Below are positions 55,264-62,973 of a DNA stretch of 64,000 nucleotides, one piece after another (position 1 is the first letter of the stretch; each line of letters starts with the position of its first letter). Under the pieces are notes generated by a model that searched no databases, was not told where the DNA came from, and was given only the letters and a program-made list of their open reading frames with translations. Both the position numbers and the translations under genes were made by a program. Source of the DNA: CAVSCR01 sp963726575. Lineage in GTDB: Bacteria > Actinomycetota > Actinomycetes > JAHEKZ01. Location: positions 897,195 to 961,194 of the forward strand of contig CAVSCR010000003.1 in NCBI GenBank assembly GCA_963726575.1, given 5' to 3'.

Positions 55264-56291
55264 CGAGCGGCCAGAAGCGCGGCGACCTCCGGTAGGGCAC
55301 CGACGAGTTGCTCGACCTGCTGCACTGAGAGTCGCTCGGTGTTGTGGGAGTTGTAGTCCTCACGCGACGCCTGCTCAGGCTGGCCCTCCGAGAAGTAGAG
55401 GGAGTAGTTGAGATCACGATCATCGATCGGGATCCTGAAGTAACCGCCGAGGTCCTCAGCGCGAGTCAGTTCCTCTCTGCTGGCCAGCGTCTCGAACAAC
55501 TTCTCCCCATGACGCGTCCCAATGATCGTGATCCCTGCCGATGAGCCGGCGAGTGAGTTGACCGCCGTGGCGACGTCTTCCATGGTCGCGGCGGGCGCCT
55601 TCCTCACGAACAGATCGCCTGGCTTGGCATTCAGGAACGCGAAATCGACGAGGTCGACAGCCTCGTTCAGGGACATCATGAATCGGGTCATCGCCGGGTC
55701 CGTGATCGACAAGGGCTTGCCCTCTGACGCCAGACCCATGAACAGGGGCAGGACTGAGCCCCTCGAGTACATGACGTTGCCATACCTCACGACAGCGACC
55801 GTGGTCGACGAGTCGGGATGGTTTCGGGCATGAGCCTGGGCGACCTTCTCCATCATGGCCTTGGACATGCCCATGGCGTTGATCGGATAGACCGCCTTGT
55901 CGGTGCTGAGACAAACCACGGTTCTCACGCCAAACCGCTCAGCGGCGTCCACCACGTTCTCGCTGCCAAGGATGTTGGTCCGGACCGCCTCCACTGGGAA
56001 GAACTCGCACGACGGCACCTGCTTCAGAGCCGCCGCGTGGAAGATGAAGTCCGCACCCCGGACCGCGCGATCGACACTGTCAGGGTTCCGGACGTCCCCG
56101 ATATAGAACCGCAATCGAGGATCCGTGAAGCGATGGCGCATGTCGTCTTGCTTGGCCTCATCGCGGCTGAGGATGCGAATCTCACGGCAGTCACCATCGA
56201 GCAGATGCTTCACCATGGTCTGTCCGAAGGAACCAGTCCCTCCTGTGATCAGGATGGTGCTGCCGGATAGATCGCTTGAGGACGGGTTCAC
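55260..56291 (-). CDS. capE: CapE/FnlA UDP-GlcNAc 4,6-dehydratase/5-epimerase
   Basis: 343 residues. ILITGGTGSFGQTMVKHLL is the nucleotide loop, HAAALKQVPSCEFFP and LSTDKAVYPINAMGMSKAMM include the catalytic region in which Met-x3-Lys replaces the Tyr-x3-Lys of ordinary SDR enzymes, as known for CapE and FlaA1-like enzymes. First step toward UDP-N-acetyl-L-fucosamine. Overlaps the aminotransferase gene upstream and capF downstream (ATGA each). The three cap genes are intact, unlike many neighbours. Confidence 0.94.
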   Translation of the reverse strand: MNPSSSDLSGSTILITGGTGSFGQTMVKHLLDGDCREIRILSRDEAKQDDMRHRFTDPRLRFYIGDVRNPDSVDRAVRGADFIFHAAALKQVPSCEFFPVEAVRTNILGSENVVDAAERFGVRTVVCLSTDKAVYPINAMGMSKAMMEKVAQAHARNHPDSSTTVAVVRYGNVMYSRGSVLPLFMGLASEGKPLSITDPAMTRFMMSLNEAVDLVDFAFLNAKPGDLFVRKAPAATMEDVATAVNSLAGSSAGITIIGTRHGEKLFETLASREELTRAEDLGGYFRIPIDDRDLNYSLYFSEGQPEQASREDYNSHNTERLSVQQVEQLVGALPEVAALLAAR

Positions 56292-57439
56292 CGGGTTCGT
56301 ACTCCTTGGTCGACAAGGTCGCGGACGGCTCCGACCACCCGCTCTTGCTGCCCCTCCGTCAGGGAGCTCCCGCTGGGCAAGCAGAGCCCGGTCGCGAACA
56401 GCCGCTCGGCCACGGCCCCGCCTCGTCGGCGCGCTCCGGCGAACACTGGTTGAAGGTGCATCGGCTTCCAGATCGGCCGGCTCTCGATGTCGAACTGCTC
56501 AAGGTGTTCACGCAACGTCTGGGCTGAGAAGCCCGCTTCTGATTCGTCGACCGTGATCACCGATAGCCAGGCGTTCGAGGCGCCGGTTGGTGCCTCTGGC
56601 ATGAACCCGATGCCGGCGTGATCCACAAATGCGTGCTGGTAGGCGGCGCGGATCGCTCTGCGCCGCGCAACCTTTGCAGGCAAGGATGCGAGCTGCGCAC
56701 GGCCCAAAGCGGCGAGCAGATTGCTCATTCGGTAGTTGTAACCGATCTCCAGATGCTCGTAGTGGACAACAGGCTCTCGGGCCTGCGTGGCGAGGTAGCG
56801 GATCCGCGCGGCCAAGGGCTCGCTGTCGGTGACGAGGGCTCCTCCACCACTGGTCGTGAGGATCTTGTTCCCATTGAACGAGAAGACGCCGGCGGCGCCG
56901 AAGGAGCCGGCAGCCTGACTTTGGAAGGTCGCGCCGAGCGCTTCAGCGGCGTCCTCGACCACCGGGACGCCGAACCTCGCGCTCGTCTCGAGAATCCGCT
57001 GGTAGTCGGCACATTGGCCGAACAGGTCGACCGGAATCACCGCTGCGGGCAGTCGCCCCGTGCCGGCTGCCTCGCGCAATTCTTCCTCGAGCAGATCGGG
57101 ATCCATATTCCACGTCGCAGAGTCGCTGTCGATGAAGACGGGCTCAGCGCCGCAGTAAGCGATGGCGTTGGCCGTCGCCGCGAACGTCAACGTGGACGTG
57201 ATAACCCGATCGCCCGACGCGACGCCGAGGGCCAGGAGCACCAGGTGGAGAGCCGCGGTCCCCGTGTTCAGCGCAACGGCATGCTCGACGCCGGCGACGG
57301 CGGCCAACTCTGACTCAAAGGCGTCTACGTCCGGACCCAGCGGTGCGACCCAGCCAGAGTCGAATGCCCGTAACAGGGCCGCACGGTCCTGGGGGCCGAC
57401 GTCTGGTGGTGACAGGTAGATGCGGCTCATGACCGCCAT
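56288..57439 (-). CDS. DegT/DnrJ/EryC1 aminotransferase (PglE-like)
   Basis: 383-residue PLP enzyme. FSFNGNKILTTSGGG contains the active-site Lys, VEDAAEALGATF the cofactor Asp, and EIGYNYRMSNLLAALGRAQL the dimer motif. IYLSPPDVGPQDRAALLRAF at the N-terminus is like PglE/LegC/DesV-type sugar aminotransferases. With the PglF-like dehydratase upstream it would give a UDP-4-amino-4,6-dideoxy-GlcNAc. Start ATG 57439 or 57430. It overlaps capE, so the operon runs from here through capG. Confidence 0.88.
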   Translation of the reverse strand: MAVMSRIYLSPPDVGPQDRAALLRAFDSGWVAPLGPDVDAFESELAAVAGVEHAVALNTGTAALHLVLLALGVASGDRVITSTLTFAATANAIAYCGAEPVFIDSDSATWNMDPDLLEEELREAAGTGRLPAAVIPVDLFGQCADYQRILETSARFGVPVVEDAAEALGATFQSQAAGSFGAAGVFSFNGNKILTTSGGGALVTDSEPLAARIRYLATQAREPVVHYEHLEIGYNYRMSNLLAALGRAQLASLPAKVARRRAIRAAYQHAFVDHAGIGFMPEAPTGASNAWLSVITVDESEAGFSAQTLREHLEQFDIESRPIWKPMHLQPVFAGARRRGGAVAERLFATGLCLPSGSSLTEGQQERVVGAVRDLVDQGVRTR

Positions 57440-57475
57440 CCCAGAACCGTAGCCCGAACAACGACGAGCACCGGG

Positions 57476-59368
57476 TCAGCGCGCCACATGACCTTGAACC
57501 GACTCGATCGGGCGCGCGCCCGCCGACACGGTGGCCGCGAGCAGGTGACGCAGCTCTGCCGGCGGCGCATCCGTACTGACTCGAAGGATGAGCTCTGGGT
57601 TCATAGGTGGCACGACAACGTGCGAGATCAACGGGTGAAAGGGCCGCTCATCTGTCTCGCCGGTGCTGAACAGGTCTTCGTGCAGCTTCTCTCCAGGCCG
57701 AAGACCCGTGTAGACGATGTCGATGTGGCGTGGTGAACGTGACGCCAGCTGCCGAGCCACGTCGGCGATGCACACAGGCTCGCCCATGTCCAGCACGAGC
57801 GCCTCGCCGTCCCTACCGATGGCAGCCGCCTGGATGACCAACTGGACGGCTTCTTGCACCGTCATGAAGTACCGGGTGACCTCCGGGTCCGTGACCGTGA
57901 TGGGGCCGCCGGCCTCGATCTGACTCGCGAAGGAAGTCAGCACTGACCCACGGCTACCCAGCACGTTGCCAAATCGAACGCTCAAGAACGTGCCGAGGGT
58001 GTCTGCGGCGACGTAAGCAGTAAGGCGCTCAGCAATCCGCTTAGAGAATCCGAGGACGCTGATCGGGTCGGCAGCCTTGTCGGTCGAGATGTTGACGAAC
58101 CGCTCGACGCCGTAGCGGGCCGCCGCCTCGAGGACCGTGAGGGTGCCGAGGACGTTGCTCTTCACTGCCTCAGACGGGTATTGCTCGAGCAGCGGCAGAT
58201 GCTTGAGAGCCGCGGCGTGGAATACGACCTGCGGCTGTCGCTGCCGGAACACCTCCTCGACACGCGACGCGTCGCGGATGTCAGCCAGCACCGTGGCATC
58301 TGTGTCGAGCAGAGCGCGGCCGCTCAATGAGAGCTGAACCGAGTGCAGTGCAGATTCGTCACGATCCAGCATGATCAGCTCGGCTGGGCCGTAGCGGCTG
58401 ATCTGGCGACACAGCTCTGAGCCGATCGACCCTCCCGCTCCCGTCACGAGCACCCGCTTGCCCGACAGGTGGTGGGCAATTGCATCAAGGTCGGTCTCGA
58501 CCTGGTGGCGACCGAGCAGGTCAGCCTCGTTGATGTCGCGAACATCGGCTGACGTCACGCGACCGTCCATGAGTTCGCCGACGGTGGGGATCACCTTGAC
58601 CGCGAGTCCGGCGTCGCCGGCGATGCCGTTGAGGTCGCGCAGCATTGCTGCGTCGGCTCGGGCGATCGCGATGACCAGGACAGCCGCGCCAGTGGCCTCG
58701 GCTGCAGCGCCCATGGCACCTCTGCCACCGAGGACGTCGACGCCGCTCACTCGAAGGTTCCGCCAGCGGGGGTCGTCGTCGAGAAGTCCGACCGGGCGGT
58801 ACAGGCTCGAGGGGTCCCGCATCATCGACTGCACCAGCTGTGAGCCGGCATCACCGGCGCCGAAGACCAGGACCTTGGTGGCCGTTTCGTGGTCCGGCCT
58901 GGCCGCTCGTTCAAGAAGTGAGCGACGGACGTAACGAACGGCAAGCATCAGGACCAGCGCGATGAACGAACCAATCACCGGGGCGCTCGCGGGGACGGAA
59001 CGGCTCCGGAAGACGATGAGGTCGAAGGTGGTCAGGATGACGCCTACGATGACGACGGTGGTTGCCACCCCTGAAACCTCGTCGAAGCTGCCATAGCGGT
59101 AGCGGCCGCGGTAAAGGTAAAGGCTCGTGCCGATCAGCCACTGCAACAACACTGCGGCCACGGCGAAGACGAACAGGGCGCGGATATCGACTCGAGCTGG
59201 CTGAAAGTCGTACCTGGCGACGGCTGCGAAGAACAGCCCGACGAACCAGGCGGCCCCATCGATCATCAAGCGGGCGGCGTCGCGACGGGTCAGACGAGGG
59301 GCAGCGTCCGCGAACACCGCGCCACCCCCTTCTGCACCCTTTCGCACCATTTCCTGATTCCGCCTCAC
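57476..59368 (-). CDS. PglF/CapD-like membrane UDP-GlcNAc 4,6-dehydratase
   Basis: 630 residues. Four membrane helices in the first 150 residues, a CoA-binding-like Rossmann domain (VLVFGAGDAGSQLVQ), then the SDR domain: VLVTGAGGSIGSELCRQ, FHAAALKHLPLLEQYP, STDKAADPISVLGFSKRIAE with the catalytic Lys, and RFGNVLGSRGSV. It forms UDP-2-acetamido-4-keto-2,4,6-trideoxyglucose from UDP-GlcNAc. GTG 59368 gives the longest protein; ATG 59350 and a later GTG near 59316 are alternatives. It is probably co-transcribed with the aminotransferase 36 nt downstream. Confidence 0.92.
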   Translation of the reverse strand: MRRNQEMVRKGAEGGGAVFADAAPRLTRRDAARLMIDGAAWFVGLFFAAVARYDFQPARVDIRALFVFAVAAVLLQWLIGTSLYLYRGRYRYGSFDEVSGVATTVVIVGVILTTFDLIVFRSRSVPASAPVIGSFIALVLMLAVRYVRRSLLERAARPDHETATKVLVFGAGDAGSQLVQSMMRDPSSLYRPVGLLDDDPRWRNLRVSGVDVLGGRGAMGAAAEATGAAVLVIAIARADAAMLRDLNGIAGDAGLAVKVIPTVGELMDGRVTSADVRDINEADLLGRHQVETDLDAIAHHLSGKRVLVTGAGGSIGSELCRQISRYGPAELIMLDRDESALHSVQLSLSGRALLDTDATVLADIRDASRVEEVFRQRQPQVVFHAAALKHLPLLEQYPSEAVKSNVLGTLTVLEAAARYGVERFVNISTDKAADPISVLGFSKRIAERLTAYVAADTLGTFLSVRFGNVLGSRGSVLTSFASQIEAGGPITVTDPEVTRYFMTVQEAVQLVIQAAAIGRDGEALVLDMGEPVCIADVARQLASRSPRHIDIVYTGLRPGEKLHEDLFSTGETDERPFHPLISHVVVPPMNPELILRVSTDAPPAELRHLLAATVSAGARPIESVQGHVAR

Positions 59369-59449
59369 AGTAAGGTGACGATCGCGCTAAGTAGTTGAGC
59401 GACGCGCGCCCCTAGGACGTGTTCGGCACGCACGCGCGGGAGGTTGACC

Positions 59450-60403
59450 GTGCAGGTCCCCCGTTCGCTGTCGCTGAGCCCCACACCGGTAGCCGTGAGC
59501 GGTCCCGCCTGGCTGGAACTGCTCCACGCCGAGTGCTCCTGGGTGCTGAAAAGGGCCGAAATCGATGCCCTGGTGATCAAGGGACCGGGCCTGGGCGATT
59601 GGCTCTATCCCGAAGGGCGCGAGTCGGTGGACGTCGACCTGCTGGTCCGGCCCCGGCAGTGGGGGGAGGCGCTGACCACGCTGCGGGCGCGGGGGTTCGT
59701 GGAGTCGCGCGGAGGAGTGAATCCGGACGAGGCCGCCCCGCACTCAGTGGATCTTCGGCGCGATGACCCGACGCAGGGGCGTCATGTGATCGACCTGCAC
59801 CGCTTCTTTCCGGGTATCGAGTGCGACCCGGATGAAGCGTTCGAGGCGCTGTGGGCGCGCCGGAGCACCGGATCGCAGGCGGGGGTGCCGGTGTGCCTTC
59901 CCGACCAGCCGTCGCAGGCCTTGCTGGTGGCGCTGCACGCGGCGCGCGGTCCGAAGTCCAAGACCGCTGCCGATCTGGAGCGGGCGATGACGTCGCTCGA
60001 CCAAGCGCAGCTCGACGACCTGGGGGCCCTGACCCGACAGCTCCACGCGTCGGTGGCGCTGCGGGCGGGGCTCGAGACGGACCCAGCCCTGGCGTGGACG
60101 ATCGGGCGCCTGCGCCTGGGTGACGTCGAGGTGACGCGCTACTGGGCGCTGGCCAGTCGACGGTCAGACTCCATGGCCACCGACTTCGAGCGGTTCCGCG
60201 CCATGCCGTGGCCGGAGCGCGCGACTCGGGTGCGGCACTGGATCGTGCCGAGCCGAACGACCATGAACATCCACGACCCGCGGGTAGCCGCCGGGGGCGT
60301 TGCGTTGGCGCGGGCTCACGTGGTGCGCTGGGGGAAGCGGGCACGTCGGCTTCCCGGCGCGGTTCGGCAGTGGCAACAGGCTCGGCGCGGCTCGGGCGGT
60401 TAG
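59450..60403 (+). CDS. Nucleotidyltransferase-fold protein (PF14907 type)
   Basis: 317 residues. IDALVIKGPGLGDWLYPEG and SVDVDLLVRPRQWGEAL carry the G and D-x-D features of the nucleotidyltransferase superfamily, and HVIDLHRFFPGIECDPDEAF is the typical second half of the uncharacterised PF14907 group. GTG 59450 is chosen over TTG 59444 because GGGAGG (59438-59443) is then 6 nt away. Members occur with exopolysaccharide and RiPP-like gene sets together with PqqD and HprK-like proteins, as here. Divergent from the PglF-like gene. Confidence 0.8.
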   Translation: MQVPRSLSLSPTPVAVSGPAWLELLHAECSWVLKRAEIDALVIKGPGLGDWLYPEGRESVDVDLLVRPRQWGEALTTLRARGFVESRGGVNPDEAAPHSVDLRRDDPTQGRHVIDLHRFFPGIECDPDEAFEALWARRSTGSQAGVPVCLPDQPSQALLVALHAARGPKSKTAADLERAMTSLDQAQLDDLGALTRQLHASVALRAGLETDPALAWTIGRLRLGDVEVTRYWALASRRSDSMATDFERFRAMPWPERATRVRHWIVPSRTTMNIHDPRVAAGGVALARAHVVRWGKRARRLPGAVRQWQQARRGSGG

Positions 60404-60412
60404 CGTTCACGC

Positions 60413-61859
60413 GTGGTGATCGTGCTGCTTGCCCGACTGGTGCTGGCCGCTGTGTTCGCGGTGTCGGCGCCGGCCAAGTGGCGCGATCCGAGCGGCACCC
60501 GGCGAGCCGTCAGTGACTTCGGGCTGGCGCCGTGGGCGGTGGGACCGATCGCCGCGTTGCTCGCACCGGTCGAACTGACCGCGGCGCTCCTGCTGCTCAC
60601 GACTCGTTGGGCCGTGGTCGTGGGGGCGCTGCTCGCCGGGCTGCTGCTGGTCGGCTTCACGGTCGTGATCGTGCGGAGCCTGCGGCGTGGCGAGCAGGTT
60701 GAGTGCCACTGCTTCGGCGTCCTGTCGAGCGAGCCGGTGAACTGGTGGTCGGTGGCTCGCAACGCCGGTCTGCTGGTGCTGGCAGGCGTGGTGCTGGCCG
60801 GTGGCACGTCGCAGGGATGGCCGTGGCAGGTAGTCGCCGACTGGCTCACGCCGATGACCACGTCGCAACGCTGGCTGTGGGCAGCGGTCGTGGTGCTCGT
60901 GCTGGCCGTGGTGGTGCTGACGGTCCTGTTCGTCGCCCTGCTGCGTCGCTACGGGCAGGTGCTCCTGCGGCTCGACGCGCTGGAGACGACTCCCTCCGCA
61001 GCTCACGCGTCGCACCAGGGCCACAGCCACGACTTCGCCGCCTGGACCGCCCCTGACGTCGAGGTGGTCGACGAGTCCGGCAGCTGCGCTCGCGCTGAAC
61101 GACGTGACGGCGGCCGACCGGGGCAACCTGCTGGTGTTCGCCAGCCCGCAGTGCGAGGCGTGCGGTGACCTGGTGGACGACCTCGTGCGGTGGCAGGCCG
61201 ACGAGGACGGACCGCGGGTGATCGTGCTGAGCCCGGGCTCGCGCGACGCGATCGCCGCCAAGTTCGGCGACGTACACGTGTTCGCCCACGACGGCAGCGC
61301 GGCCGACGCCTACGGCATGGAGTACACGCCGGGCGCCGTGGTCGTCAGCGGCGACCACTACGTGACTACGCCACCGATGTACGGGGCCGACGAGGTGCGC
61401 CGGCTCTACTTCGCCCTCAGCGGGCACGGAGCGGAGGCGGACCTGACGATCGGGCCGGCGCCGGTGCGCGAGGGCGATCCACTGCCCGACGTAGCGGTCG
61501 AGTACGAGGGCACGTCGATGCCGATCGCACAGGCGGCGGCGCGCGTGGGCGACGACGTGGTGCTGCTGTTCTGGGACACCACCTGCAGCTTCTGCGCGCA
61601 GATCGCCGACGACGTGGCCCGACGGGTGAACCTGGTCCCGATGCTCATCGTGCTGCGCGACGACGACGTCGCTGCGCTCGAGGCGTCGGGCATCATGGCG
61701 CCTCTGGCGCTGGACCCGGCGTTCGCGGTGGGCGACGCGCTGCAGGCGCCCGGCACGCCGTGTGCGGTGCGGGTGCGCGACGGCGTGCTCGCCTCGACGG
61801 TGGCGGTGGGCGGACCCGAGGTGCTCGGGCTGCTGGCGGCCGTGCGCGTGGGCAGCTGA
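60413..61859 (+). CDS. MauE membrane domain fused to a thioredoxin-like domain, one frameshift
   Basis: About 480 residues. The first half is a DoxX/MauE-type membrane protein with five helices: LVLAAVFAVSAPAKWRDP and the conserved ECHCFG in a loop. Between about 61080 and 61095 the frame shifts by one base (the second frame reads ALALNDVTAADR). The second half has two CxxC pairs, SPQCEACGDL and TTCSFCAQIADD, the latter in a TlpA/thioredoxin context. It may instead be two genes, the second starting near 61104. Role: moving electrons across the membrane to a periplasmic disulfide partner. Nine nt from the upstream gene. Confidence 0.78.
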
Positions 61860-61866
61860 GCGGCGG

Positions 61867-62798
61867 ATGCTGACCGACGCCGAGGTGGCTGCGCAGACCC
61901 TCGCCTTCATCGATACGCGACGCGGCTCGCTGCTCCTGCACGCCGGGGCGTGCGCCGACGCGCAGGGCCGGGTCGTCGTGGTGCACGGCGGCTCCGGAGC
62001 GGGCAAGACGACGCTGACCGCCGCGCTGGCGCAAGGCGGGCTGGCCTACCTGACCGACGAGACCGTGTGCGTCGACCCTGCGTCGTTCGACATCGAGCCG
62101 TGGCCCAAGCCGCTGACCGTGAAGCCCGGCTCCCAGCAGGTGCTGGCCCACCTGCGGCCGGAGTGAGGACCGGATCGACCCGGCTACGGGGAGCTGGCAG
62201 GTCGACCCGCAGGCGCTGCTGAGCTACGGCGCCGCCGGCCTGCCCGTCGCCTCCCTGCGCCCTGGGTTGGTGGTGTTCCCGGCCTTCCGGGACGGGTTCG
62301 CCGGGGTCGAGGTGGAGCCGGTCGGCCGGGCCGGTTCGGCCTACCGGCTCGGGGAGCAGTCCAGCGCGTTGTGGGCCGTGCAGCCGCGACCGCTGGCGAC
62401 CCTGGCCCGCCTCGTGACCCGGGCACCGGCCTACCGGGCGCGCTACGGGTCGGTGTTCGAGGCCGCGCCGCGGATCGTGGAGCCTGCTCGGCCACGGCGA
62501 GGGGCCGGATGTCACGTCCTTCGCGGCGGCTCCGCTGCCCGTCGGGGGCTCGGGCCCCGCCTGGGCGGGCGGCGTCGACTGGCTGGTGCTCGACGACGAG
62601 GCCGTGGTGTTCGACGGGACCCACCTGCACCACCTCGACCGGTCCGGCACCGCCGTCTGGACCCGGCTCGACGGCCGGCGAACTGAGCCTGAGATCGCGA
62701 CGGAGATCGCCCACGAGTTCGGAGCAGACCCGGCTGCAGTGCTCGTGGACGTGGAAGACCTGGTACGCGTGCTCCGGGAGCGCCGCCTGCTCACCTGA
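61867..62798 (+). CDS. HprK-like kinase domain joined to a PqqD-like domain, two frameshifts
   Basis: The N-terminus has VVVVHGGSGAGKTTLTAAL (Walker A), LTDETVCVD and KPLTVKPGS, as in HPr kinase-like proteins. The frame shifts at about 62163 (to DRIDPATGSWQVDPQ) and about 62490. The C-terminal 75 residues, VFDGTHLHHLDRSGTAVWTRL and EIATEIAHEFGADPAAVLVDV, form a PqqD-like winged helix, the fold used as a RiPP recognition element. ATG 61867 lies 8 nt after the MauE-thioredoxin stop. A kinase and a peptide-recognition domain in one protein suggest modification of a peptide or protein partner; the neighbouring Cys-repeat protein is the obvious candidate. Confidence 0.75.
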
Positions 62799-62898
62799 GC
62801 ACGGAGGCCGCCGACGCGCCTGCCGGCTGACCGCTCAGATCCCCAGATCCCGGTGATCGGCTGCGTACCGTCGATCGGGCTGGTCGGGCGACTCCCCC

Positions 62899-62927
62899 TC
62901 AAGCCGGTGGCGCCGGCCTGCCGACGC
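62899..62927 (+). promoter_or_regulatory. Weak FliA/WhiG-like promoter before the Cys-repeat gene
   Basis: CTCAA (TCAA at 62899-62902), a 17-nt spacer and GCCGACGC (62920-62927). The -10 lacks the T or A after GCCGA, and the sequence after it (GGGCGGGTCTGCGTGAC) only faintly resembles the downstream box. It lies 46 nt before ATG 62974. Nothing else is seen in 62799-62973. Confidence 0.35.
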
Positions 62928-62973
62928 CGCATGGGGCGGGTCTGCGTGACCCGTTGACGTTGGGAGCTTCGAC

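Noticed and set aside
59369..59449. tRNA or small RNA in the divergent gap before the nucleotidyltransferase
   Set aside because: No cloverleaf, T-loop or CCA-like end could be drawn, and the gap is only 81 nt.
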